Positions 39,917 to 48,829 of a stretch of DNA of 64,000 bases are shown in pieces. Origin of the DNA: Cognaticolwellia mytili (GTDB lineage Bacteria > Pseudomonadota > Gammaproteobacteria > Enterobacterales > Alteromonadaceae). Positions within the stretch are counted from its first letter, which is position 1. Each line of letters begins with the position of its first letter. Made by a program: the position numbers and the translations under genes. The DNA lies in assembly GCF_002104475.1 (NCBI RefSeq), contig NZ_NBOF01000002.1, positions 496,001-560,000 on the forward strand, given 5' to 3'. The notes beneath the pieces are model-generated. The model was not told the DNA's origin. It ran no database searches and saw only the letters and a list, made by a program, of their open reading frames with translations.

Positions 39917-40838
39917 TATTTTCTTCTAGGACGGCAATCCCGAAGCCTTCACGACCATAGCCATTTCCGGAGTAAAGCATATATGTCTTATCATTATGCC
40001 TAAAGACATTAGGGTAACAAATCATTTCTGAGTCCCAGCCCGACTTTGAAACACTAATACCTACTTTGTGATCTAACCTTGTAAATTGATAGCCGTCTAG
40101 TGACTCTCCGTAGCCCATTTCATAGCCTCCTGCCCCTATAGCGTAGCAGTACCACATTCTGTATAGTCCGTTATCTTTTATAATGCTCGCTCTTGAAACT
40201 CGCGTTTCACGATCATCTTTATAATCAACAGCAACAATACCATCTCTTTTCCAATGAATACCATCAACAGATTCTGCATATTTGATGTTATATCTTGGTA
40301 GCTCTTCAGTTAACCAACAATCTGCAGAGTCATACCACATTCGCCAAATGCCATTTTCAATAATAATGCAAGATATAACCAAAATAGTATAAGGTTCAGC
40401 ATCTGTTCGATCTATAATGGGGGCTCGAGATAGTCGGCTAAATGTCTCACCATTATTTTCACTAATGGCCAATCCTGAAACTTCAGCCGCACGAACTTTT
40501 GAACCTTTGTTCCAGCCCATAAAATAAAAATATTTTTTATCGCCATCATTTACCATACACGTAGGCGAAACACCGTTATCATCAAAGCTCCCTAACTCAC
40601 CAATATCCAATACCGGTGATTCTGATAAGTGCAATATATCTAAGGGGGAATTAATATTAATTTCTACAAAGCCTGTTTTTGAAATGTTATTCACATCTCG
40701 ACCGGAGAAGTAAATACGAAAAACATCTCCCTCAACATGATCTACAGTTGGCAGCATGCCATGTGACGCTACCCAATCAAACTGGCCTTTAGGTTCAAAT
40801 ATTTGTCCTAGTTTTTTCCATGAAAAATTTGCTGACAT
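39903..40838 (-). CDS. Five-bladed beta-propeller glycosidase-like protein
   Basis: The sequence (about 311 residues) has regularly spaced blades with WYS/MWY-type motifs (RIYFSGRD, YFYFMGWNKGSK, IWRMWYDSADCW, LYRMWYCYAIGAGGYEMGYGES, TYMLYSGNGYG), as in GH43/GH32/GH130-like propellers. Such proteins recur in pse/leg-type clusters with unknown role. A TTG at 40853 extends the frame, but I start at the ATG at 40836-40838 (MSANFSWKKLG) with GGGA about 9 nt upstream. There is no signal peptide, so it is cytoplasmic and may act on nucleotide sugars. Confidence 0.8.
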   Translation of the reverse strand: MSANFSWKKLGQIFEPKGQFDWVASHGMLPTVDHVEGDVFRIYFSGRDVNNISKTGFVEININSPLDILHLSESPVLDIGELGSFDDNGVSPTCMVNDGDKKYFYFMGWNKGSKVRAAEVSGLAISENNGETFSRLSRAPIIDRTDAEPYTILVISCIIIENGIWRMWYDSADCWLTEELPRYNIKYAESVDGIHWKRDGIVAVDYKDDRETRVSRASIIKDNGLYRMWYCYAIGAGGYEMGYGESLDGYQFTRLDHKVGISVSKSGWDSEMICYPNVFRHNDKTYMLYSGNGYGREGFGIAVLEENNDEK

Positions 40839-40870
40839 TTTATCTATTCCCAACTTATATTTGATTGCTA

Positions 40871-41857
40871 TTAACTTGATAGTATTTCTTGAAGTATTTC
40901 ATTTTTTCCTTCGCCTATTGCCATTCTTTTGATGGCACAATTGTCGCTAAAAATAAAATTTTTATTAACCAATATTTTAGAGATGTTTTTAATATCTTTT
41001 TTGCCCAACGTTGGAAAAACATTTTGGTAAGCCTTTTTTTGCAATTCATTTTGATGAAATCCAACAACCGGTGTTCCAATTACTATCGACTCAAAAAATG
41101 ACAATCCAGGGGAAGCAAAAACAACATCATGCAATGACATCATTTCAGCGACATTTGAAATATTTTGATAAACAGATACATCTGAATTAGATTGATTGCC
41201 ATTAATAACTCGCTCAAGTTCAGCAGTATGTGCAAAACTACTCCCAATAACGAGTGTTACTTGAAAACTCATCGTCATCTTTAATATTTCCATTAATACC
41301 GCTGATGAGAAGTTTGATGGATCAGAGCCTCCAAATATCAGCATTATTTTTCGAACATCTCCAAGAGGAGTTTTTTTAGCTAACCTATAGCGATAAAATT
41401 CCGGGCGTAATATCCAATACTTAGGCCCAAAAAATTCAACCTTTCCAGAACGAGCATCCTTTTTATAAATATTTTTAAAGTTACTCCCAATATCAGCAAG
41501 TAGTGTGACATCAGCGTAATTATTTGCCTCTGTTAAGTTCGTAAAAATAAAAAGCTTCGCCGTTAATAGTTGCTTAATATTTTTTGCTAGCTCAGGAAAC
41601 ACATCGAGCTTATCGAAAATAATACGCTCAGCTTGTCGTTGTACAAGTAAATCCAATATTTCTCGATCATTAGAGCAAAAAGTAACCTCACAACCACTCC
41701 TTTTTAATAGAGATATAACTGAAGGCTCACTTTTAGTGTATAAGTTAATATCAAGCGTCGAATCCTGCTCTAACAAATAATCTATTAGTGTCAACGTTTG
41801 ATAAATATGCCCCAAACCCAATTGATTATTACCATCGGTTATTATATCGATCTTCAT
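40871..41857 (-). CDS. pseG: UDP-sugar hydrolase PseG (GT-B fold)
   Basis: PseG removes UDP from UDP-2,4-diacetamido-trideoxy-altrose before condensation by PseI. The N-terminus DGNNQLGLGHIYQTLTLIDYL carries the family GxGHxxR-like motif, with Tyr-Gln in place of the usual Arg. The C-terminal half has IFGGSDPSNFS and ASPGLSFFESIVIGTP, typical of PseG/MurG-like enzymes. At 328 residues it is normal. It overlaps pseF by 4 bp. The deviation at the Arg is worth checking. Confidence 0.85.
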   Translation of the reverse strand: MKIDIITDGNNQLGLGHIYQTLTLIDYLLEQDSTLDINLYTKSEPSVISLLKRSGCEVTFCSNDREILDLLVQRQAERIIFDKLDVFPELAKNIKQLLTAKLFIFTNLTEANNYADVTLLADIGSNFKNIYKKDARSGKVEFFGPKYWILRPEFYRYRLAKKTPLGDVRKIMLIFGGSDPSNFSSAVLMEILKMTMSFQVTLVIGSSFAHTAELERVINGNQSNSDVSVYQNISNVAEMMSLHDVVFASPGLSFFESIVIGTPVVGFHQNELQKKAYQNVFPTLGKKDIKNISKILVNKNFIFSDNCAIKRMAIGEGKNEILQEILSS

Positions 41858-42555
41858 TTAATCAGCCTCTCTCGGTTACACAGCTGAAATTTCATTTCTG
41901 CTAATAACCAATCTGTTTCATTATCAATATCTTGAGATTCAATTTCAGGTATTTCAATTGCCCCACAGTTAGTGGTTATAATATCCCCTGTCTCAAGGTA
42001 TTGATTAACAGAAAACCAATAAAACTGCCCCGAATCATAAAATGAAGGTTCAACGTCTTGTGTTCTAGCGTTCCTATATTCAGGCCAGTTCAATGCTAAT
42101 TTTCCATCAGTAAGCTTATAACTTCTCTGTATTGGCGTTGAAAACTGAACAACTGGAAACACTGAATCAAAATTATTACTAACTAAACTTCTAAGTCCAT
42201 CCTTTAATTTTTTTGGCGTCACTAGTGGCGCTGCAGGATATAAGCAACAAGCAATATCAAAATTTTTCCCTATAGCTTTGTAGGTTTGTATAACTTCAGA
42301 TAGAACATCTGCGGTGGTTGAAAAGTCATCAGAATTTTTTTTACTTCTCATAAATGGAACAATAGCACCAAAAGCCTTTGCAATATTAGCAATCTCTTCA
42401 CTATCAGTTGAGACCATGACCTCATCAAACAACTCTGACTTTATTGCCGCTTCAATAGAATAGGCAATAATAGGCTTCCCAAGAAAATCTTTAATATTCT
42501 TCTTTGGTATTCTTTTACTTCCACCTCTTGCTGGGATTATACAAATAGCACTCAT
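41854..42555 (-). CDS. pseF: CMP-pseudaminate cytidylyltransferase PseF
   Basis: PseF activates pseudaminic acid with CTP. The nucleotide-binding motif IIPARGGSKRIPKKNI at the N-terminus, VSTDSEEIA and the catalytic-region segment YDSGQFYWF define the acylneuraminate cytidylyltransferase family. The 233-residue length fits PseF. It lies between pseI (56 bp) and pseG (overlapping), which supports pseudaminate over neuraminate as substrate. Confidence 0.94.
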   Translation of the reverse strand: MSAICIIPARGGSKRIPKKNIKDFLGKPIIAYSIEAAIKSELFDEVMVSTDSEEIANIAKAFGAIVPFMRSKKNSDDFSTTADVLSEVIQTYKAIGKNFDIACCLYPAAPLVTPKKLKDGLRSLVSNNFDSVFPVVQFSTPIQRSYKLTDGKLALNWPEYRNARTQDVEPSFYDSGQFYWFSVNQYLETGDIITTNCGAIEIPEIESQDIDNETDWLLAEMKFQLCNRERLIK

Positions 42556-42611
42556 AATTTTTAACGGTAGTCCGTAAATAGATAATTGAATATTAATGAA
42601 GTCTGCATTTT

Positions 42612-43685
42612 CTAACTCACATCATCTGAAAATTTAAAGTCTATAAATTTTTTTGACAATGGAGTTCCTCTACAAACATCGGCATTACAAGTTTTCCCAA
42701 GTAGTTCGTCATAATACTTGGGTAGCAAACCATAGCCAGGTCGAATACTTCTTATATTTTGTGCTGTAAATTTCTCACCTTTCGCTATATCTTCAACTAT
42801 ATATAAAGATCTGCGTGCTTTGATGTGACTAAATTCACCTGATTCTTTTTCAAAAACTTCATCACCAAGAGCAAGCCACGCTGATTTGGTACTAGAACAC
42901 AGCTCTGTGAGTTCTTTAGGCTCTAATGAAAAGCTATCATCAGGTCCTCCACCAGATCTATCAAGTGTTACATGTTTTTCAATAACACATGCGCCCATTG
43001 CAACACTTGTAATCGCGGTGGTGTTATCTAAAGTATGATCAGATAAACCAGTAATAACATCAAACTTTTCTGCAAGGTATGGAATTAGTTTTAATTTGTA
43101 GTCTTCTGGTGAAGCCGGATACTCACTTACACATCTCAGTACAATTAATTCACTACAACCATTATCTCTTGCAGTATTTATTGCATCAGATATTTCATTT
43201 TCTGTCGCCATTCCAGTTGAGATAATCATTGGTTTTCCGCTTTTTGCGACATAAGCAATTAACGGTAAATCTATTAGCTCAAAGGATGCTATTTTATAAG
43301 CAGGAGCATCTAATGTTTGTAATAAATCAACAGCAGAGAAGTCAAAAGGGGAACTAAATATTGTTATGCCTAACTCTTTAGCTTTTTCAAAAAGAGGCTT
43401 ATGCCACTCCCAAGGCATATGAGCCTCTTTGTATAGCTGGTATAACGTCTTCCCTCCCCACATTTCCCCTTTTATTTGAAAGTCTTCAGAGTCGCAATCA
43501 ATCGTAATAGTATCTTGCGTATAAGTTTGAAGTTTAATAGCGTCTGCACCGGCCTTTTTTGCTGCTTCCATAATTTTAAAGGCGCGCTCAATATCCCCAT
43601 TATGGTTAGCGGATAGCTCTGCAATGATATATGGAGGATAATCCTTACCTATTTTCCGATCATCAATAATAATAAATTCATTCAC
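42612..43685 (-). CDS. pseI: Pseudaminic acid synthase PseI
   Basis: PseI condenses the 6-deoxy-AltdiNAc sugar with phosphoenolpyruvate. The N-terminal NeuB barrel shows YIIAELSANHNGDIERA and ADAIKLQTYTQDTITI. The ELSANHN and QTYT motifs separate PseI from sialic-acid synthases. IEKHVTLDRSGGGPDDSFSL follows (seen in part). The C-terminal SAF antifreeze-like domain (ARRSLYIVEDIAKGE, SIRPGYGLLPKYY) is complete. At 357 residues it is full length. Confidence 0.96.
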   Translation of the reverse strand: MNEFIIIDDRKIGKDYPPYIIAELSANHNGDIERAFKIMEAAKKAGADAIKLQTYTQDTITIDCDSEDFQIKGEMWGGKTLYQLYKEAHMPWEWHKPLFEKAKELGITIFSSPFDFSAVDLLQTLDAPAYKIASFELIDLPLIAYVAKSGKPMIISTGMATENEISDAINTARDNGCSELIVLRCVSEYPASPEDYKLKLIPYLAEKFDVITGLSDHTLDNTTAITSVAMGACVIEKHVTLDRSGGGPDDSFSLEPKELTELCSSTKSAWLALGDEVFEKESGEFSHIKARRSLYIVEDIAKGEKFTAQNIRSIRPGYGLLPKYYDELLGKTCNADVCRGTPLSKKFIDFKFSDDVS

Positions 43686-43779
43686 AATAATTTACCGATA
43701 GAATATTCACTGTAGCCTAGCATTCTTCTTCCCAATCTCAATTTTTATAATTACAAATCATAAACTTAAATCGTGTGCC

Positions 43780-45795
43780 CTAAACTTTCGACGGCATATT
43801 ATATCGCTCAGTTAATTCTTGATAAGTTACATAAAAGTGTTCCTTCATAATAGTAATAGCATCGTTAATATAAATATTTCTTTTATCTAAATTATTATAA
43901 TAATATGAGTTACTCATAATGACTGCGTGAAAATATTTTAAGCTCCCTTGCAAAAACAAACCTACAGCGCCTGCACTTTTTGTCAAACTTTTTATTTCTT
44001 TAAACAATGTTTGATATTGTAAAGAAAATAATAGACGTAATTCATCACGTGAACGAATATCTCTATCTGTAATAGCAAAGAGTTTATCTATAATGGACTT
44101 AATATCTCCAAATGATTTTAACGCTAAGGCTTCTATTTCGGAATAACTTAGCTGCTCAGAGCTAAAGGATATTTTTAACAAGTCTGTTAGGAACTCTTTT
44201 TTGCTGATCTTATTTTTAATCACGGGAATTTCATCGAATTCCAAAGGAGTAGTCCCTTTTATGGCGACACCATCTGAGCAGTTAAACGCAGTAACCGACT
44301 TATTTTTATCTAACAATAATTCAATATTTCCTTTTGATTGTTCAAACACCTTAGTGCTATATACCTTCCCACCGAAGTTACCTTTTAGTGTTAGTTCTTT
44401 TTTGAACATATCAAGGGATTCCTTGGTACTATATTTTTCTTCGTCATAATACATACTGTCTTTCGAATGATGGTGCTCTAAGCTCTTAAACCCTAAATCT
44501 GTGCCTATCAAATATATGTTTTTAAAACCTAAAGAAATCATTAATGTTAATGCACAATTAGTTACTGTAGGATTCATCTTGTCAGGCGATTCATATAAAT
44601 CTAACTTATCAAGCTCCTTAACTAAATACCCGCCATAGTCAAATAGTTTATTGATTATTTTTGGTGTTTTAAATTTATTTAGCACTTCATCACAAACAGG
44701 AGCTAAAGCAATAATCTGGATATTTTTTAATTGTTCTTGATTGGGAATGCTTTCAATCCAAGGTAATGTCGTTGATGTTCTTTCCATTTCAATGTGGATA
44801 TCAGGGGTTATACCATTTGCTAACAACGCCCTTAATGATGTGCCACAACTTAAAATTATAAACTCATTTTCTCTTTCTTTAATTATTTTAATTTTATTAT
44901 CTAGTGATGGTCCATTTCCAGCTATAAGAACAGGCCTATTTGGATTTTTATTAACAAAATATTCCTTCTTCATTAACAAAGGAAAGCCCGCTTCAATATT
45001 TGACAGCAAGTGCGAAAAACCAATCACTTCATCTTCCATGAAGCCAAATCCTTGGCTTAATCGATGTCCTATTTCTTGAATTAATGAAATCAATTTCTCG
45101 GTTGTTTCACTTTCATAATGCTTAAATACAAACATTCTAGCGATATTGAAATTACCTATTTCTTTAAGGTAGTCATTTAAGTTATTCAGCGCAGTTTCAG
45201 GTCCAAAGCCAATAGTAATTTTAAATTGCCCAGCCTTTGCAAAGCAATGCTCTATTAATGGTTTTAAATCAATGCAATGTAGCATTGCAAAGAACACTTC
45301 GGGCGATGGTTCAAATAAGAAGAAATTACAAACACGCTTTTGCTTGAATATCTCTTCTATTTGATACCCTAAACCCGATCCAATCATGAACATACAATCA
45401 ATCTGTTCCTCATTCCATGGGTTATTCGGCGTATCATAGAAAGTATCTTTCTTCCTTATTGTATCTAGCTTTTTGAGAGTTCTCTCATGCTCAAAGTTTA
45501 TTTCACTATCTTTTTGAGGAGCAATATCAAAAGTAAAGTAGTTTTGATAGTTTGTATTACTGCAAAAATTATCTACTTGGGATTTTGCAAAGAGTGCAGC
45601 ATCATCATAAACAAACTCTCCATTATTCAATAAATTAGGTTTTCCGTTATTATCAATGGAGATTTCATTTCCAGAGAGTTTATAGGTTTGATAAAACTGA
45701 TGAATTTCAGGGTAATAACATTTCAACGTAGCTAAATTTGACATTAACGTTGCTTGCATTAACATTTTTTGAATAGTATCTGATTGTTCTTCCAT
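43780..45795 (-). CDS. maf: Maf-type flagellin glycosyltransferase (MptE-like/DUF115 domain)
   Basis: Motility accessory factors transfer pseudaminic acid to flagellin Ser/Thr before export. The central MptE-like domain has the hallmark AGNGPSLDNKI (GNGPSLD near residues 293-299 from this start), followed by LSCGTSLRALLANGITPDIHIEMERT in part, and LIGTDLGFKSLEHHH. The N-terminal half has a Maf_N-like region (FMIGSGLGYQIEEIF, FLFEPSPEVF). The frame extends to a TTG at 45807, but the ATG at 45793-45795 has GGGA nearby. It leads the pse operon on minus and has its own sigma-54 promoter. Confidence 0.9.
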   Translation of the reverse strand: MEEQSDTIQKMLMQATLMSNLATLKCYYPEIHQFYQTYKLSGNEISIDNNGKPNLLNNGEFVYDDAALFAKSQVDNFCSNTNYQNYFTFDIAPQKDSEINFEHERTLKKLDTIRKKDTFYDTPNNPWNEEQIDCMFMIGSGLGYQIEEIFKQKRVCNFFLFEPSPEVFFAMLHCIDLKPLIEHCFAKAGQFKITIGFGPETALNNLNDYLKEIGNFNIARMFVFKHYESETTEKLISLIQEIGHRLSQGFGFMEDEVIGFSHLLSNIEAGFPLLMKKEYFVNKNPNRPVLIAGNGPSLDNKIKIIKERENEFIILSCGTSLRALLANGITPDIHIEMERTSTTLPWIESIPNQEQLKNIQIIALAPVCDEVLNKFKTPKIINKLFDYGGYLVKELDKLDLYESPDKMNPTVTNCALTLMISLGFKNIYLIGTDLGFKSLEHHHSKDSMYYDEEKYSTKESLDMFKKELTLKGNFGGKVYSTKVFEQSKGNIELLLDKNKSVTAFNCSDGVAIKGTTPLEFDEIPVIKNKISKKEFLTDLLKISFSSEQLSYSEIEALALKSFGDIKSIIDKLFAITDRDIRSRDELRLLFSLQYQTLFKEIKSLTKSAGAVGLFLQGSLKYFHAVIMSNSYYYNNLDKRNIYINDAITIMKEHFYVTYQELTERYNMPSKV

Positions 45796-46197
45796 CAACG
45801 TTCCCAATTTATAAGTTTTAAATATTATTATTAAGCAATAGCGGCAAGCTGACGTGCATACCCAATTTTAGCGATTGCTAAAGTCCACTATGAAATCAAC
45901 ATTTAGAGTTTTTAAATATATGTTACTTTACACAGATAATACATCAAGCAATAAAAGCGCCAACATTACAAACACTAGTGCCATCAAGTGGAAATAAATC
46001 AACACGATAGTAAGTAGTTTATCAGAAAATATTGAATTCTAATCAAGATTATTTCTTTTAGAAAAAGACTAGAAGTGTGCGTCAAAAAGATAGCACTATG
46101 TAACACTACAGAAAAGGTAAAGATCAATAAATTTAAAACATGACAAGCTTTTTATATTTAAAACAAGTTCACATTAATTTAAATTTTATTATCGATT
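45796..46197. other. Intergenic region between maf and fliD
   Basis: About 400 bp, very AT-rich. It holds the sigma-54 promoter of maf (45946-45964). No convincing terminator for fliD and no gene are seen. Confidence 0.6.
45946..45964 (-). promoter_or_regulatory. Sigma-54 promoter for maf and the pse operon
   Basis: The minus strand reads TTGGCGCTTTTATTGCTT, with exact GG-N10-GC spacing and a perfect TTGCTT. The start would be near 45937, about 140 nt before maf. Confidence 0.75.
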
Positions 46198-48294
46198 TTA
46201 ATTAGATTGCTTAACGACTCCAGGCATATTTGCGAGTTGCTGTGTTATATATGAGCCGGTATTATTAAGTTGAGCAACCAATGAGTCCATCGCATTGTAT
46301 TGAGCAAACAGCCTAGCTTCTAAAGAGGTCATTTTTATGTTGAAAGCCTCTAAATCCGTGTCTAATTTTTTAATTTGTGAGTTTTTACTGCTAACTCTTT
46401 GCTCAATCAGTCCATCTTTACCTGAATAGAAATCAATAAAATCTTTTATACTATTAACAAAACCCGACTTTTCATTTTCACCCAGAAAGAAATTTTGTAC
46501 TTTATCCGGATTAGATTCAATTAAATCATCTAAGGTTTCCTTTTCCAAACTTAGCTCACCTGAGCGCTCAGTACGTATGCCTAAATCAGATAAGCTAAGG
46601 CTTTCTCCATTGCCAATAGCAAATCCTTGCTGAAACTGATTTCTCATTTTACTCATCACACCACGAAGCAGAGAATCTCCAGCTAAGACCCCTGCGCTTT
46701 CAAATTCTCCATCGCTATTGTTACCTGATTTGCCTAATTGCTTACTTAAGTCAACTAAAGCGTTATAGCTAGTAATAAAGGCATTTAAGCCCTCAGCAAT
46801 ATTACTATTATTTTCAGCGATTGAAATTTTACTAAGATCGCCATCAGCAACATCTGCGGCATGTGCTTTATTAGCGGTGATCGTAACACCATCAATGACA
46901 TCTTTAAAAGTATTCGTGCTGTTTGACACTGTGATAGTACCGTCAATCGTAATTTTAGCATCTGTAGGTGCTGTCACTTGTGTCATATAGTCAATATTAG
47001 CTGTTGCGGTTTGATTCGCAGAACTAAATTGTGAGAGGCCCGTCATATCACTGTTGTTTCCATCGCTATCAACAGCCGCGACAGTAATTGCATGGGTATC
47101 ACCTGATAGCCTACTGCTAAAGACCAAATGTTCTCCCGCAGCATCATTGAAAATACTCGCTTTAACAGAACTGTTTTCACTATTTTCATTAATCGCTTTG
47201 ACAATATCGCTCAAATCAGAAAAAGCATCAACAGTGACGTCAAAATCATTACCATTAGAGCTAAATGATAATGTACCGGCACCAGGTGTTTCAGTTGAGG
47301 TAAACCCGTTTACCGATGTTAATTTATTATTGGCGCTAGAAGTTAATTGCGACAAGCCCGTATTATCATTATTGGTCGCAGCTGGAGGAAGGGTCATATT
47401 TACCGATGCAAACTGAGATATTCCTGATGTGTCGCCATTAGCTCCATCATCATCTGCTGCTGTGACTGTAACAGCATTATCCACACCAGGTTTAGTTGCG
47501 TTAAAGACTAAATGCTGGCCCGCGCTATCAGTCACAAGGCTTGCAACAACTGACTTATTCGCTGTACTGTCATTAATAGCTGTTACTATATCCGATAATG
47601 TATCTGTAGCATCTACAGCAATATCAAAATTATTGGTACCAGAGCCAAAAGACAAAGTACCCGAACCCACAGTATCAGTGGCAGTAAAACCGCTTGCTGA
47701 GGTTAATTTATTGCTCGATTCTGCAACCGAAATAGTAATACCATTATCTATCCCTGTAAGCTTACTGTTCAAAACCAAGCGCTGACCTGAAGCTTCAGTA
47801 ATAATAGTGGCACTAACAGAGGAATTATCACTACTATCATTTATTGCATCACGAATATCACTTAAAGTAGCGCTATCAGGTACAGATACATCAAACTCAC
47901 TATCACCCGACTTTATCGAAAGAGTTCCTCCTCCGAGCGTTTCTTTGGCATCAATAGCGGCAGACATTATTTTATGGGAAGTAGCTAATTCTTCAACTTT
48001 TACTGAGTATTTTCCTACCTCAGCATTACTATCAGACGACAAGCTGACAAAATCATCTCTCCCCGAAATAGTACGTTGCTGATATTTATCTATATCTGCT
48101 AAACCATCAAATGAAGACTGCACATCCACGAGTGCTGATTTTAAAGCACCAACTGCTGAGATATCGCTAGTATATGCTCCTTGTTGTCGGGTTACTCTTG
48201 ACTGATAAGGCACTTTTTGCGCATCAACAATTGCATTAACAATGTCAGTCACTTGTAGACCAGAGCCTATGCCGGTAAATGATATTGCAGCCAT
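46198..48294 (-). CDS. fliD: Flagellar cap protein FliD, enlarged
   Basis: FliD caps the filament tip and folds incoming flagellin. The N-terminal part (ISFTGIGSGLQVTDIVNAIV) and the C-terminal D0/D1 (LDTDLEAFNIKMTSLEARLFAQYNAMDSLVAQLN in part) are canonical. The variable middle has three Flagellin_IN-like modules, near residues 122-190, 211-280 and 339-408. Each reads TLSxxSGxxxFDVxVDxxxTLSDIxxAIN. At 698 residues it is about 230 longer than enteric FliD, mainly because of these copies. It lies 17 bp after flaG. Confidence 0.96.
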   Translation of the reverse strand: MAAISFTGIGSGLQVTDIVNAIVDAQKVPYQSRVTRQQGAYTSDISAVGALKSALVDVQSSFDGLADIDKYQQRTISGRDDFVSLSSDSNAEVGKYSVKVEELATSHKIMSAAIDAKETLGGGTLSIKSGDSEFDVSVPDSATLSDIRDAINDSSDNSSVSATIITEASGQRLVLNSKLTGIDNGITISVAESSNKLTSASGFTATDTVGSGTLSFGSGTNNFDIAVDATDTLSDIVTAINDSTANKSVVASLVTDSAGQHLVFNATKPGVDNAVTVTAADDDGANGDTSGISQFASVNMTLPPAATNNDNTGLSQLTSSANNKLTSVNGFTSTETPGAGTLSFSSNGNDFDVTVDAFSDLSDIVKAINENSENSSVKASIFNDAAGEHLVFSSRLSGDTHAITVAAVDSDGNNSDMTGLSQFSSANQTATANIDYMTQVTAPTDAKITIDGTITVSNSTNTFKDVIDGVTITANKAHAADVADGDLSKISIAENNSNIAEGLNAFITSYNALVDLSKQLGKSGNNSDGEFESAGVLAGDSLLRGVMSKMRNQFQQGFAIGNGESLSLSDLGIRTERSGELSLEKETLDDLIESNPDKVQNFFLGENEKSGFVNSIKDFIDFYSGKDGLIEQRVSSKNSQIKKLDTDLEAFNIKMTSLEARLFAQYNAMDSLVAQLNNTGSYITQQLANMPGVVKQSN

Positions 48295-48311
48295 ACTATA
48301 TCCCCTTAAAC

Positions 48312-48722
48312 TTATACTTCAGAGTTAATAAACAACCCTGTTACTTCCGATAATTTCGCGATTAACCCTAACACTTCTTCAGACGGGTATTGTTTTACTG
48401 TATCACCGCTTTCTCTATCAATAACTTTTATAACATCACGGCCGCTATCTTTATCAACAAGAAACTCTAAACCTTTATTCATGCCACCAACAAACTCCTG
48501 CAATTGTTGAGCCACTTTTTCTAATTGTTTAGAGGATATAGTCGTATTTTCAACATTATTTTGCTTACCTGTTATCGATTCAACTACTTTTTCATTTTTT
48601 TCAGCTTCTCCCACAAAAGTATTACTTACTTCTTTTGCAGATACTTCAGTCGCTTCTAACCGATTTAACTTGTCTATAGCAATATTTGGTGTATTCAGGT
48701 GATTTGTTAATATTTCACTCAT
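48312..48722 (-). CDS. flaG: Flagellar protein FlaG
   Basis: FlaG influences filament length in Vibrio, Aeromonas and Pseudomonas. The C-terminal half is the FlaG domain (GMNKGLEFLVDKDSGRDVIKVIDRESGDTVKQYP in part; the VIDRESGDTVKQYPSEEVL segment is diagnostic). The N-terminal half is variable and polar. An AGGAGG ribosome-binding site precedes the ATG. It lies between a flagellin and fliD, the standard order. I found no clear own promoter in the 53 bp after the flagellin terminator. Confidence 0.94.
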   Translation of the reverse strand: MSEILTNHLNTPNIAIDKLNRLEATEVSAKEVSNTFVGEAEKNEKVVESITGKQNNVENTTISSKQLEKVAQQLQEFVGGMNKGLEFLVDKDSGRDVIKVIDRESGDTVKQYPSEEVLGLIAKLSEVTGLFINSEV

Positions 48723-48775
48723 CAGTTCCTCCTTAGTTATCTAATCTTAATACATACCCAGTAGATTAAAAACAC

Positions 48776-48807
48776 AAAAGGGAAGGAATATAATATCCTT
48801 CCCTTTT
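48776..48807 (-). terminator. Intrinsic terminator after the flagellin at 48830-50260
   Basis: A perfect 12-bp stem, AAAAGGGAAGGA with TCCTTCCCTTTT, and an 8-nt loop. On minus it is followed by TTTTGTGTTTTT. It lies 23-54 bp after the flagellin stop, so it should end that transcript. Confidence 0.9.
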
Positions 48808-48829
48808 CACCTAAGCTAGCTTGGTTTCC

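Noticed and set aside
47054-48082. Three long plus-strand frames opposite fliD
   Set aside because: They mirror the three Flagellin_IN repeats of fliD and have no independent signal.
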